Below are positions 12,901 through 26,088 of a stretch of 64,000 bases of DNA, in pieces. This DNA is from Varroa destructor (lineage: Eukaryota > Arthropoda > Arachnida > Mesostigmata > Varroidae). Numbering within the stretch: the first letter of the stretch is position 1; every line of letters begins with the position of its first letter. The stretch lies in the NCBI RefSeq assembly GCF_002443255.2, contig NW_019211455.1, positions 25,026,479 to 25,090,478 of the forward strand, written 5' to 3'. A program made the position numbers and the translations under genes. The notes under the pieces were generated by a model. It did no database searches. It was given only the letters and a program-made list of their open reading frames with translations, and was not told the DNA's origin.

Positions 12901-13085
12901 ACATATCGTGCTGGAAAGTATTCCTTTCGGCAGTGTAGTTCGTCCTTCCAAAGCAAGCGTTCTCAGGACAAAGGTCACCCGAGGTGCTTGAGTTCCCTCG
13001 TTCAGCCTGAACCCCTTTCTCGCGATCTTTGCCCTGCCTGTAAGACCGCCGTCGACAGCAGACTCCTAATTCATGTCTAATTACA

Positions 13086-13235
13086 TTAACACGGAGTTCC
13101 CGTCCAGGTGTACGGAGACATCACTGAGAGTCGACCAGAACAGGTTCTTGCGATGTCGGTCACTGACAGCGGGCTCCCGAGGCTTTGCTGGCGCTGCAGG
13201 ATGTCTGTCGAAACCTTGGTGATGGGCGCAGACAG
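13086..13235 (-). CDS. Possible minus-strand terminal exon, 49 codons, unrecognised
   Basis: On the minus strand a pyrimidine-rich acceptor (CTTCTGTCCTAG) sits directly before an open frame of 49 codons that ends in TAA. It begins LSAPITKVSTDILQRQQ. The segment is GC-rich compared with its flanks. The plus strand is open over the same interval and also reads plausibly (a cadherin-like VTDSGLPRL string), so the choice of strand is uncertain. No poly(A) signal was found just downstream on the minus strand. No family was recognised. Confidence 0.17.
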   Translation of the reverse strand: MSAPITKVSTDILQRQQSLGSPLSVTDIARTCSGRLSVMSPYTWTGTPC

Positions 13236-14504
13236 CTAGGACAGAAGGGCAAGATGGGAGTTTCTATGAAATACCGCGAAAGGTAACATTTCTTTGAAAA
13301 GCGATTTGATTCAAACAAAATGTATGGATTTGTTTAAAACTGAATTGTTGACAAGGTGACGCTGTTATCATAATGCCAGCCGCTCCCGTTAGTAACTGCT
13401 TCTGCTCCTGCTGCTGTTGTGAGGTCTTCGGAAGCCCTCAACCGCTCATCGTCTTGAAGTTGTTCGGCCCGTACCTCAATGGGCGAGAGTTTATTTACCC
13501 ATTTTCATACTTTTAGTCGGGAAGTTGTAGGCTATAGCAGTATTATAGCAGCCGGAGTGAAAACGACAGCACGAGAAACAACGACCTACCGATGGAGACG
13601 CCGCTGCAATATCGTGCATGAAGGAAAGACGAATGGCAGCAGTAGCAGCGTGCGAAGAACGCCAGCGAACAATAAACGAGAATGATGATACTGTGCTGAT
13701 GATAACGGTGATCTTCAGCAAACAGCAAAATCGTTTCGGTTAAAGCCATTGACTTATAGACAATGGCATGAGCCGACCTATGATATGACATGTTGTCTAA
13801 TATTTGACTAGCAGTATACAATTCATGTACGCATATGTACATGGAAGGACAGAGTGAAGAATGAAATGAGTGTCACAAAGAAATTTGGTGAATGTATATA
13901 AAAAAAAAAAATAAGTACAGTAAACGTGCTACGACCGGACAACCAGCAGTTGGGAGATAGAGTAATGGGAGAATACAACACTATACTGTATCGTTACATC
14001 TATAAAAAAAAGCAACTGACGATTTACTGTTGCTTGAAAATTCCCGTTTAAGAAAGACAGTGAAGTTTTGGGGGATTACGGCGTTTCTTTCATCAGCAGT
14101 CATAACGTATTTACCGGTTCATTGTATTTCAAAAACGTATCCCGTCCGATCGCTTTAAGGTTGAAAAATACGCCGATGCAGCCAAAGTCTTTCTCCCTGG
14201 AGCGCTATACCACTACTCGCTAAACGGTAAAAGTAAAAGCTTTCTAGTTCTGCTCGCTCTTAAGCCGACCTAAAGCAACTAAGAGTTGAAGCGCATGGCC
14301 GTAGGGTATTGACACTAAGTCGAGCTGCCTTTTCTGCTTATATCTTGTTACTCTTTCTCTTGTTTCTTTTCATTCTCTCCTCTTTTTTCGTTCGTACGGC
14401 CTTTTTCCGTATTTTTCGTTAATGCACGCACGTACACGAGTAGAATACAGCCACACGACCATCTGGTCATCGACATTTAAGAAGCACCGCTACTTTCTGC
14501 TTTT

Positions 14505-15014
14505 GTGCTGAGCAGTCAAATCGACATGAGATTTAAGTGTGGGTACAATTCGAGGAAGCTGTGCGGCTTCTCTTGTAGAAAGTATTGGGCTGCGTTGTCC
14601 CCCCCCTCCCCAGTCGACATAGCGACCGCATATGCCCGCGATGCCGGCCGCGTACGGTTTTCGCTACGGTCGCATCAAGTCTGCGCCGGTGTCCGGGCTC
14701 CACCGCGAGATTTATCATTAACCGTCAAGCTTACCACTTTTTTGCAAACCCACCGTAGACCGAACCTCTCCTTGCTTTCGCTTTTCTCTAGTCCTCTGTT
14801 TTCGTATGCTCCCCATCTTCTCCTCTGTGGATGGAAATCCCTAAGGATACCTGAGCGGTCAGTCGACCCAACCTGTTCCTTTCACGTGTTATGTCAGCAC
14901 TTCTATCTATCCTTGTCGCTGTACGAGCAAACATGTAAGCCATATTCGCACCTATGTCGTACGATAGTAACGATTATACTGCTAGCTGTAGGACACTTTT
15001 CGTCGGCAGCATAG
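14505..15014 (+). CDS. Longest open frame in the window (169 codons), probably not conserved
   Basis: This 169-codon frame lies in a GC-richer region, preceded at about 14340..14400 by a strong pyrimidine run. The predicted product is rich in Ser, Leu, Cys and Arg, has no recognisable domain, and reads like unconstrained sequence. Chance gives frames of this length only occasionally at the average base composition, but the local GC excess makes long frames easier. It may be a first or untranslated exon region with CpG-rich content instead of a coding exon. I list it because it is the longest frame, not because it resembles a known protein. Confidence 0.12.
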   Translation: MLSSQIDMRFKCGYNSRKLCGFSCRKYWAALSPPSPVDIATAYARDAGRVRFSLRSHQVCAGVRAPPRDLSLTVKLTTFLQTHRRPNLSLLSLFSSPLFSYAPHLLLCGWKSLRIPERSVDPTCSFHVLCQHFYLSLSLYEQTCKPYSHLCRTIVTIILLAVGHFSSAA

Positions 15015-18000
15015 CGGATCTTCCAGCTAGCAGCCTTTCTGTCTTTCTGGAGAGCTGTACAGGATGATAGTGAGCCTTTGTCCGCGGTGACGCTTTCGAC
15101 GGATGCATTCCTCACTATCTGCCGACAAAGAGAGAAACGCGAGCTGGTCCTACTGTATAAGCTAGAGCCACATTTCATACGTTACGCACTTAATATATTT
15201 TCGCTCCTGCGACCAATGCAAAGCTGTAACAGACACACTCATTCACTGCTTCGCGCAGCAGCTGCCACTAGAGACTACGGCCGTTACCAGCATAGGTAAA
15301 GAAACTGAGTGACATCCTTTTTGCCGAAAGCGTTGGCGTCCGCCCAAGAACACCTGCTAGCAAACAGGCCACAGCGTTTTTCGTCAACCCCCAGGAATCC
15401 TACTGTCAACGTTAGTTTCTGATCCAGTTGGCTCTAGTGTTCTTTTTCATTATACGAAGGTTTGACTGGCTGCGCCGAACTGCGTCTCGCGTGACATGTG
15501 ACCTAGCTTTCGCCAGTATGTAAAGTACGTTCCGCTGACATCAGAGCAAGCAAGCAAGTAACCAACTTTTTTATTCTCTATTTTTGTTTTGGTCTCTATC
15601 AGTCCCTTGGCGTTTTTCCACGCTAGCCCAGAAGCTTCTTGACTTATTACTGGATACGCCTTATACTATACGTATCCCCGTACCTGAAGCCTTATGTGGA
15701 ACTACTGTACAATGATGAACGCGTCCTTCTGATTAGAAGTACACAGGCCTCAGGGGCACCAGCTAACCTCAAGTACAGACAGATCGGTGTCATCAAGGAC
15801 ACCTTTCTCTATCCTTTTGCCTTCGCTGACGCTGTTATCCGTTGATCTTACCAGAAGCAAATGGCTGGCCATGCGGTATTTATCTCAGGGGCGTAGGCCT
15901 ACAAATGTTACTATGTGTTGCCTTTCGGACCAAAGCGTGCCATGGAACCAACAATTAAAGGAAGCTGCTATTCATTCCCTGTGGTTCCGAAGGTATAGTA
16001 ATAAAGTAAGCTATGAGCGTCGCAAAAGACTGAATAAGAGTATAACAGTGTTTAGCAAATGCCTTCAATACATAACTAATAATTACATATGTTCGACATA
16101 CAAACGTTATTATCTCGTGAATGTACATAAATTGTGCGTTGTATCATTGGAGCCAACTGATAGAATGTCAGCTTATAATCCAGACTCCTATTAGCCACCT
16201 TGTGCACTATTTCGATATCTTCAAAATATAGTCTTTGTTTATATTGTAAATAGCTCCAATAACTGCGAACAGAATCAGTGAGTTAACGTCACTTTCATAC
16301 CGTCTTCACCATTCGTGTGACTAATTTACCCGTGATGGCAAAGCCTTCTGCTGAATACAAAAAAAAAAAGTAACCTATTTTGTAATGAAGACCTGAAATT
16401 GACTCTTTTTTTTAGAGTTTTGTTTACTTGGGAGCAATAAAGATAAGATCCTAGTTGGAGAGGTTAAAAGCCCGTTTTACTTCGGACGCTTCGCCGGCCA
16501 CTATAGAAGAAATGGTGTGTCTGCCTTTTAACACGATTAACGGAAAAGCCAGCGATCAGCACTAATCGAAGAACCTCAGGCCGTTTTGTTCACAATTTCA
16601 GGACAACCACATAAAACAGCACTAAAGAGGGAAGCCAGTCTCAGACTATTGCTCCGTATGAAGGGTGAATCTTCTTTCGGTCCTTTCCGTGCTCTCTAAA
16701 TGCTTAAATATTTTACGAAGAATAAAGAGGGCATACCTTATAGCAATGTTGTCTACCTCTTTGTGCTTGATAAAAGGTAGCAGTAGTTAACGGCGTTTTG
16801 TAGATATTTAAAATAGTCTGTTCTCAATGTTTTCCCTACAAGCAGGCCTCAATGTAAGCGAAATATTCTTTATTACTATATAAACGAAATATGATTTTAT
16901 ATACAAGAACTGACAAAGAATGCTATTTGGTGATGGACATCAATCGTAGAGCGGAACTCATCGAACTCTTACAAATATAGCTATTCTGAAATCATAGCAC
17001 CTTTCGAGGCCTTTTCGCCTAGTTCTATAGAAAGGTTTAAATCGATAAATCTACTGCTCCGTGTCTTAGACAAACATAGAGAGGCCATAGGAAACTAAGA
17101 ACAGGCACGATGCCCCCATACTCCGTTCCATAAGATTCAATCCAGTCAGCTGTCTCAGCCTAAGCAAGTACGATATTTGAGGATAAGTATTTTTTTTGGG
17201 GCTGAAGTAACTGTACGGTACGAACTCCGGGCAACAAATAACATTAGGTAGTTTTTGAATATTCTAATATTAAGAGTTCCCTTCACGGAGATCTACAACC
17301 GAAACTGGACGATGTACAGCTCCAACAAAATGATGTTACTTGTTATTTAAAAAGCTAAAGCCACTGAAGAAAAACTTTGACAAACATGAAATTGCTCGTG
17401 GGAACGTATGCTGCGCTGCTTACGCGTTTCCATATTGTTACACTTCGTCTTATAGGTTTTTTTGAAGCATGATGCATAGAAGGTACATAGGCGTTTCGCA
17501 ATTGGACAGCTAATTTAAGGAGAATTTTGCCAACTACGTTCGATACTTGCGAGAACAGTTACCGAAAAAAAACCGTATTTGAGCTTGTAAAGAAATCTCG
17601 AGGCCATTACCATTGGATGAGGAAAGAAAGTATAAACTTGTCGTTTCCTAGTGTTCATTAACCGGCGAGTGGAGTGCCGGATCCGTGGTTAAGCTAGACT
17701 TGTGCGGCAAGGTAAGTTTTATTGATACGGCCCAGTCTATTCGACCCCATTAACCAAACAGTCAAACAAGTCCCCATGTACGGAGGATATGTACGGAGTT
17801 CCAGGCATTTTTTCGAAAAGTGAAACCAGCTCCGGCTTAAACTCGTTTCAAATGAGCTGTTAGCCCAGGGATATTTGAAGGAAGGTGCTAATTCCTTAAA
17901 GTTAAAAATATAACTCAAAATATTAGAAATTAGATGTCTTCGATAACTTGACGACGTTAACCTAATTAATTATTTGACGCGTTGCCTGATTTTCTGCACT

Positions 18001-19134
18001 GTAACAAACCGCACAGTTATCCCGTAACTAATGTCCAGCAATGCAATAATCCTACGTATAATTATTTCAGTATGAAAAATTAGCGCAGCCGTTATATCAG
18101 CAGACGTATCAAAGTACGATAGTCGCAAGCATTCCGGATCCTTAATTAATGTCAACGTGTCTGTATCATATAGCGTAGCCAGGTAACAACACGCTTCAAG
18201 ATGGAGCTGAGCGTATATAATCAATCCATCGCGTTCCATAGCCGCTGTAATCTCTCGGCATATCCTGTGTATTTTCGATGAAGACGATGCGACAGGCTAC
18301 CTAATGCTAGATGAGTTCTGCCACCGCGATCACTGACTGGTGCAGACGGTCGAGCCAAATACATCTTTTGTTGTCAGACAGAATATCTTTCGACCTATTA
18401 TCAGTCTATCGATATCATAGCCTGTCCCTGGACAACGGCAAGCCTACTTTCAGCTCCTCTCTACTTAATCGACAATCGTCAACAAAACTACCAGAATGCT
18501 CTAATGATTTGCTACCGCTACCGCCAACAGCTGCCTTCAGCAGTTGTTCCTATTTTCTCATGTAGAATGATTCCTGTGCGTTTTAGGTTTGACCAGGACA
18601 TTCTTGTCCGGTCAGCTTCACTATCTGGTCCTCTGTCCATCAACATTTTCCGTTACCACCGTCATCAAAGACGTCGTAACACGTTCACATGCAGCGGCAT
18701 CAACTTGACCGAAAAGACTTTCGTTACCAGACCGTTCATCGTAAATACTCTGGGCCTCGTGCAGGTCACTGAACGGCTGGTATGCGGTAGGCATCGCACA
18801 ATGATGGACTTTGCTACCAGCTTTTCATCAGGTGCATGGCAGCGGCCATTCAACGTTTCTCCTATATGATGCACGATGCACAATGCACGACGCACGCGAA
18901 TGCTCGTTTTCCTGATTGGCAGTCTGCCGGAAGTAGTAACAACATCAGCAGATTACTTTCATAGCAACCTCACAGATCACCGCCATTCAATTTCAATAGG
19001 CAACGGCTCCAAGTAATGTACGACCAGCAGTTCCGGCTCCGTCTCTCAACACACTGATACTGTAGCTACTAATGGCGAAATCCGCCGGAACAAAAGACGT
19101 CGAATAGGATAACAACGCCACACAGCATCTTTCT

Positions 19135-19152
19135 GTTAGTTAGTTAGTTAGT
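19135..19152. repeat. (GTTA)n microsatellite
   Basis: Four and a half copies of the tetranucleotide GTTA. Confidence 0.9.
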
Positions 19153-20651
19153 TCCTCCTACTTGTCTGCTCTAGCATTTCGGTTAATACGTTTATCTGGT
19201 TCGTGTATTTGCTCGATTCGCGTCGCTTGAGGTTCGGCCTTTACAGCTTGAGCTGATTTCTTTATAGCATGCTAAACTGTTATCGATTGACCAGGCTCGT
19301 GACTACAGCTTTTACCATATATCACGGTAGGACCGTCTCTCTTTTCTCAGGACGTATCAGAGATCTTATTAGCAATAGAGCGTCTACGAGCCTTTACGCT
19401 CCGTCGTTACGTCTCGTGTTGCTCCACGTTATGTACTTATCCATGCATTGAACAAAAGGGAGAAAATAGACAAGGAAAAACGCAACATAACGCAGCGGCC
19501 GAAAGTACCAATATAGTAGTTGCTTAGAAAAAACAAAGGAGAGAAAAGAAACGCCAGACGCCTAGCGAACAATAACGGCAAGCGAAATCGCAAAAGAAAC
19601 ACGAGAAGCTGGCCAAAGAAGAGCTATCGGGAAAAGCTGATGGATCCTTTTTCCTAATGCATGGTTCAGCTTGGCGGCACACAAGTACAAACAGAACGTA
19701 TGGAAAAGATCTTCCTGCTTTATAAACGCTGTTCCACGAATGACTATAACGTCATCCACGCATCACAAATAAACCCGTCGCCGATGCACGCGTATATATA
19801 CCCTCTCTAACAAGATCTGTAATAAAATATAGATAAACTGTCAGTGGACTGATAGAGCTTGTTTCAGCGGTCTGGAACTGTTATCGTTATCGCTATTGTT
19901 TATCTCCTTTTTCTGACGTTCTGACCTGTGGCAGTATTAACAGATTCTCGGTACCGCCCTTTCCCTTCAGTTCGATTTTCCTCCCGCAGCACTTACCTGC
20001 TCTCGTTCACGTTCGAACTAATCTATAGTGTCAATAATTAAATACAAGGTCATACATATGCACGCAATCAAGATGGAAATATAAGTCCTGGACGGACGTC
20101 GAACGGGCCATTTTTCTTAGTCGAAGTTACTAAATGGTCAACTTATGGCGTGTGTTTACGTTTTCAGAATCCAATTCCTGTGCCTTAACTTAACAGCTGA
20201 ATGCTGAATATACCTGTAACTTGCCAGTTTGAATGATTTGGACTAATTTTCGTTGAAACTTCATAATAATCTGTGAAAAACTGGCACAGGAGATCTGCAT
20301 GCAGCTTTTTTTTTAACCACAGTTGGTTATTTTACTAATTTTATTAATATATCTAAAGCTAGTTAGCCGATAATATGTTAAAGGTTGGGTTGGACGTTGT
20401 CATTGTACGTATTATTGGCTACGCTGAAAAAAGTTTTAGCGAATACGATATACCTTTTTTCCGCATACGTTTCTAGTTTAAACAAGTTCTAACAATACGA
20501 CTTGTTTAGATAGTATAGTGATACGAGGCCAAGTTCATTTTAGAAACCGCGAAACCTTATGGTTGTTTAGGTAGCCTCTCGCGTAATTTACCAAGCACCC
20601 CAGAAGATGATTAAATTGCAATAGTTTATCACCGTCAATCAAAAAAACAAA

Positions 20652-20663
20652 GGGGGGGGGGGG
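20652..20663. repeat. Poly(G) run, G12
   Basis: Twelve consecutive G, unusual in this AT-rich context and a candidate quadruplex-prone or assembly-error site. Confidence 0.9.
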
Positions 20664-22687
20664 TGAATAAGGGGCTGATTGGAAGCGGGAGACTATGCGT
20701 TTAGCCAACTACTAGGTGGAGCCATGGCAAAAGGCCGCAAAGCCGCTAGATTCTCGAGGCGAAGCTGGTCAACAGCGAGCGTAAGTAGAGGTTGGCAGCG
20801 CAATGGCACAATATAGTCATACCTGATGACGCTGTATGCCGTTGCGTGGTCTGCAATGTATTTATAGTAGATAGGTCTACGGCTGAGATGACGCAACGAG
20901 AGCTCGCCTGCGGGATGAGTTGGGGGGTAGCAGCGACTAGTTCTCGCTGTATAAATATATATATATTAGCATCCTTCCTGAGGGTAAAAACTCCTCTTGG
21001 GTTAAGCTCGTCAGCTTTTTATTACGTTTATTATATTTGTGAGAATTATTGAGCGTGTTATTATTGAGGCTTTCTCTACTAGTATCCACCTCGTCTGGCT
21101 TGCCCGTTAAACAGCGCAAAACAGGAGGAGGCTAGGGTGAGCCATAGCAAAGAAGTTGTGCAGGGGGCGGCCGCCACTGGAGGTCTTGTTGAATAAGACA
21201 GTGCGCGCAAATACGGCCACACGTTTTCGGAATGATTATGACAGCCCCAACTATCATAAAATGAATGCGAAAATGTGTAGTATACGTGTCGTTACCAACC
21301 AGCACGTTTTTCAATGCATACGTATGAAGACGCTAAGAATCACTTTCTAATCAAAAAGAGCTATGTTTCATTAGTACAATACAAGCACGTTATACAAACA
21401 ATTAACACGTTATTTTGAGACAGAGTTAAGAACAGCCAGTCGTTCTCTTTCCCGTCTCGCCAGGGATTCTTTCCCGGTTTGGATAAAGAAAAACAGAGAT
21501 GTTAGACAAATCTGAACCGTGCGAGCGAATGTTACATGATCCTATTGTTAAGTCCACATATTTGCTGTTACGCCCCTAAAACAATGCCTTTTGTTGGTAT
21601 AATTACAGCCAGACACCGAGAAAGCACACTCAACCACAGATATAATAAAACCAGTAGCGGAAAAAAAATCATGCCACATAGAAGTTGTGCTATTTACGCT
21701 CTTATAGTAACGAGTTAATCCTAACCGTATATAACCTCTCTATAGCAAGGGTAATTACAGTCAGGATTTCGAATATCTGGCGTCGAGCTTTTCATCATGA
21801 CTAACAACTTACGCTAGTTATCTCCCAGATAAGCGATCCTTTTACCTTAGGAGATTAAACAATACATGGTGAAATTAATGGGCCATGAATAAATTATGTA
21901 GGCCTGGAATGAGCCTTCCTAGTATTCGTTTTTACTCTACGGATGGCGAGTTTTTTTCGTTCTTGCTTTTTTTGTTTTCTCTAAGCCAAACTACGTGTAC
22001 GTTGCGCCCGGTAAATAAATCTTCCCAGCTGTTATTGTATAATAGAGCGTATGGCAGTGATGGCTATCGGCAACGCGTCGAACGTTTCGAATAACTCGAA
22101 TTAGGTATTGTTAGAATGACGTCAAAGGAAACTACCTGAACGCTTTACATCTCCTGGACAACAGATGAACAGCAACACGCATACGCATATATATATAGAA
22201 GGTTATCATACATCTGCTATGACGACTAGATAGATACGTTCTGGACCGCCGATCCGTGCCGCCGGCGCCATCATTCTCGACGTGCGTCGGAAGGCTTGGA
22301 GCTTTAATGTGAGCTTGAGTTTGCTTTTAGCGCAAAACGAACAGAACCGAGACTCTTTTTTTACCTTACATGCTTTAGCTTCTTTGCTAACCTGTGCGTC
22401 ATCTCATTTTGCCTTTATCTATATATAGATACCGTAGATGGTGTGGCGTTCAAATCCTTTCCTGTAAAGAGCAGACTGTCCATGAGAACGTTTAGCCTTT
22501 ACTGACGTTTTGATGACTCTCTAGGGCATTGTCGTCCATTACCATGGATGTATGGGATGGATGGACGAAACGCTACCAAACATAGCACCCATATTCAAAC
22601 AACACAGAAGAAACTTCTTCATTTTACATTAACCTGCTTTTCTACTAAAATTTACCAGTGTGAGGTTATGAAGGTGAAGTGAGCCCA

Positions 22688-22745
22688 TACTTAATCAATA
22701 TAGGCGCAATCGTGGACACTCTGGATCCGTAGACGAACGAAAAGC
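22688..22745 (+). repeat. Diverged coding-derived repeat, copy A (frame interrupted by TAG)
   Basis: This 58-base segment matches 23889..23937, about 1.2 kb away, in the same orientation. Read in the shared frame, copy A encodes YLINIGAIVDTLDP, then a TAG, then TNEK. Copy B encodes YLINTGTTLDPWTNEK. The copies differ by nine bases (three codons), by a few substitutions, and by TAG versus TGG. Frame-preserving differences suggest descent from a protein-coding sequence, perhaps a transposon or gene fragment. Weak similarity extends a little upstream (CCAG then TGTGA-like bases). The parent protein is not recognised. Confidence 0.6.
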
Positions 22746-23888
22746 AACGCTTAAAGATGTTATCAAAGCTGAGTCCTGCCGTAGAGATCGTAATGCAGCT
22801 ACTGGTTTTTACCGTACGTGCCAGCCACTTGGTTACGGCTGGTACAAGCTGGAGGGTGCCTTGTCCTGTAGCTGCCTGTCGAACTTGCTGACATGCGCAG
22901 ATCCACACTATAGTACATTGTATAGTTCGTATGCATAGCTGGTTCGAGAAAACCGTATCGAAATTTGGGAGCCAAATATAGATTAAGCAGATATAAGAAG
23001 AGACGGAGAACAATTTAAATAAATATTCTGGAATTAAATTAATGCGCTATTTTCCGTTCCGGTACCGAACGACGTCAATAGCGCACACCTTACACACTGC
23101 CTTTCCCTACGACGATGACGATAGCAACGTCTCGTGAAAAACTGCATTAGCATACATTTTTTTTTTTAATCTTCTTGAACTTGCTCTCTAGTTGATTTGA
23201 TCGCCTGTCTGACCGTCCCTAGCCCGCGGTACCTGTCGGTCCCTTTTCTTGGTAGACAAACAGAGTTCTTGTTCTGTGTACATCATCTTTCGTTCCATCA
23301 GTGTTTTAAGGGGGAGCGCAGATTGGCACGGGCGCAGAAGGCGTTCTGTGAATGTATCATTTAGTACAGCCTGCCGATCCAGTTGAAACAACTCGGAGTG
23401 TTTTAGAATGTAAACAGATGGCGTGTCTTAGTCGCGCACCTTGTCTATAGCCACACTGAAGGCAGCGTTATTCAGACAGGAAATGATGTTCGAAGCACCT
23501 GCTGCTTCTTTAGAACATGGGATATATGTGTGACACTCTGGTTTCGACTAAGGAACCAGCAAACAAGGAAAAGTTCTGATATTGCGGACGTAGTGAAAGA
23601 TGTGCACCAGCAAATCGACGCGTTGGTCACTTCTGCCCTGAGCAGACTTAACGATGAAAACTAGAATATATTAGGCAAACAGACTGTAGTCTACTTTTAA
23701 TCTATATTATCCATATAGCATTTCGTATGAGTAAACGATTGAACGGCTATATGACACATGCACTCAAGGAAGTATTCATTGACATGAGTTTACGTACACA
23801 CGGCATGGTATGTTGTGTAATAGCTTATTGTGAACGAAGTACGGTACGAATCGATCTTGAGCTGATTCCAGCGTGTGAAGATGTGCTG

Positions 23889-23937
23889 TACTTAATCAAT
23901 ACAGGCACAACTCTGGATCCGTGGACGAACGAAAAGC
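23889..23937 (+). repeat. Diverged coding-derived repeat, copy B (frame open)
   Basis: This is the partner of 22688..22745. Here the frame is open and sits inside an 84-codon open stretch (23727..23981) whose end reads ACEDVLYLINTG, then LDPWTNEKPSIHINI. The shared core includes CTGGATCCG and ACGAACGAAAAGC. It is either a small duplicated coding fragment or a remnant of a dispersed element. The family is not recognised. Confidence 0.6.
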
Positions 23938-24412
23938 CATCTATACATATTAATATAGATTCTGCGAAGGTTCTGATTTGACGCTCGTTCCGGATCCTAA
24001 TATAGGGGGCACTTCACCACATTCGTCTAGCCAGGAAAAATAAGTACGCCATAGGCAACGCCGTTCATAAGGTTCGACTGAATTGGCTGATGGTGGGGCC
24101 CACCTGTGCTGCGTGTATTATTGAACTAATATAAATAGCTAGATGCAAAAAAAAGGTGCAACGAAATTCGGACGTTTACGTGCGCATGCGTGCTAAAACA
24201 TACGAAACCTTCGTACGTATTCCAGCAGGAAATGAATGTAGAATGAAAGAGGCTAATTTCCCACGGTCTACTCACATATGGACGCAACCTATTATTACAT
24301 TGCTATGGACCTGTGTTGCGGTAACGAATAAGCGATGCTTTCTACTTAGCAATATCACCTGTGCGATCGCGTGCATTATTATTTTTTTTTTAAAAAGCTT
24401 TACCCTTTCGCA

Positions 24413-24652
24413 TTAGGCCGACGCAAGTCTTAGTTCTTGATCGTGTTGTCTTAGTAGCCCATCCAGGAGGTATCCTGTGTATGTGTACGTACGCAGCCAC
24501 GACACGTGAAATGGGGTTCCATCTAAGTTGCATTGCCGTCTCGGACTAGCATCGCATCGGTCGAACAAGGCGGCAGTGGCAAGCGTTGACGAGAACAACA
24601 ACGCTAACGGCACTAGCACCGGGGACAAGTTAAGAAGCTCGCCTAGTACCAC
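24413..24652 (-). CDS. Possible minus-strand coding segment with signal-like hydrophobic run
   Basis: A 79-codon minus-strand frame is open further upstream too but has no ATG, so it would need to be a spliced exon. It reads a Leu/Val/Ala-rich hydrophobic stretch (LVPLALLFSSTLATAALF) followed by a polar segment with two cysteines (CDASPRRQC) and SWLRTYTYTGYLLDG. This resembles a signal or transmembrane segment with a short ectodomain. CpG content is raised relative to flanking sequence. No homologue or clear splice pair was identified, and chance is a real alternative. Confidence 0.17.
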   Translation of the reverse strand: MVLGELLNLSPVLVPLALLFSSTLATAALFDRCDASPRRQCNLDGTPFHVSWLRTYTYTGYLLDGLLRQHDQELRLASA

Positions 24653-25815
24653 CTTAAGACCTAGTACGTAATTGCGAAGAGTGGAGAAAGTTGTAATTGA
24701 TAGTGACTACCAACGACTTTTTTCGTCTAGAATGCAGCTGAGACCGGCCCCTATTTAGCCGTATCTAAGCCAGCCCAGCTCAGTTTCGTAGGGCAACCTC
24801 TGAGCCCGCAGCCAAGGTCAAAGGAACAAAACAAATGCCTACCCTTGCTTAGTGCCAGCCCCCCTCTCATTCACCGACTGCTGCTACTACCATTGCCACA
24901 AAAACAACTGGCCTTCATGGTCAGGTCCTTCTATCTCTCAAGCTTCACCTTCGTTCGCTGTTCACATTACTGGCATCCTCGCTATTTCTAAGATGCTTCT
25001 TCTTGGCACTCTACCGTTGCATCGTGACTTGTATAAGTCGGGGCAGGCTAGGAATTGTTAGAGAGACTGCATGACTGCTATCACACTCTATTGTGGTATG
25101 CCTAGTGAAGTTTCATTCACATACATACATGGACGCATAGTCACTAGGCAGAAGCTGCTAGCAGGTTGGCAAGCTCAATGTTTCACATAAACAACTTGCT
25201 CAAATTGGAACTAAAGTTGGCAGCTAGAGCTGTTCAATACGAGTGGTCAATAAGCGACAGCAAGCTCGAATGAATGGTGCAATTGTGTTTCTCGTTGTTT
25301 CATACACGTATACATACGTTACGGTGCTATATAGAACTGCTGTCGCCAGAGTAGCTTTCTCGCAACAACCTCAGACGATGACCGCTCTTCGTAAGCGCTA
25401 TGAAGGCTCATCGTTCGAAAAATAGGTTAATTATTCCGGAACCTCAGTACCTATTTTCCATCGAATAGCCACAACCCAGTTGTACGACTATAGAGATGTG
25501 TCCGAGGAACAAGGGAATGACTATGGCGGTAGCACTGACGACTCCTCAACGGAGATATGTTTCTTCCGACACATGTATTTACATGCATGTTGTGGGATTT
25601 AAACCACTGGATTTCTGGGCTCATAGAAGTAACCTTTTTCGTTCTACGTCCGTGTCTGCGTTAGCGTTACACTAGAGTACTGACCCCTAACATGCTTGCC
25701 GTCTATATAGGTACTGCTGATTAAGTCATAATCGCAAACATTTCGTGCACTGAAGTAAAGACTAATTTGTGTGTGTGTTTGCGTGTATTTTGAGCACGGC
25801 TAAAAGTAATAAATA

Positions 25816-26088
25816 ATGATTCCACATTGGTACATGGTATTGTCAAAAGTACCAAACGTCATAGGGTTCATTGGCAATTATCTTGTTTGGTACTACCAAG
25901 GCCTTGCATCGTCCAGGTCGAGTCCGATCAGCACACGGTCCGTTATGGAACTTGGACGGAAATTCGGCAAAATTTGTGATTTGGTTCAATATAACAAGCT
26001 TTATGGTTTCTACGTGTTACCATTATGCATTGTACCAGTCTTAATCATTTTCTTAATGCTACCCAACCATGCTTGCATATTAAATTAG
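25816..26088 (+). CDS. 90-codon open frame with hydrophobic C-terminus, unrecognised
   Basis: An ATG-initiated 90-codon frame ends in TAG. It has two hydrophobic stretches, one near VIGFIGNYLVWYY and one near LPLCIVPVLIIFLML, separated by a basic, polar section (LGRKFGKICDLVQYNK). The layout faintly recalls the end of an invertebrate gustatory-type receptor, but the diagnostic C-terminal motif of that family is not present, so I do not assign it. It lies 1.1 kb upstream of the F-BAR-like exon on the same strand. Confidence 0.14.
   Translation: MIPHWYMVLSKVPNVIGFIGNYLVWYYQGLASSRSSPISTRSVMELGRKFGKICDLVQYNKLYGFYVLPLCIVPVLIIFLMLPNHACILN

Noticed and set aside
25816..26088. Gustatory-receptor identity for the 90-codon frame
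   Set aside because: The hydrophobic pattern is suggestive only. The family's diagnostic C-terminal motif is missing, so no family name is given.
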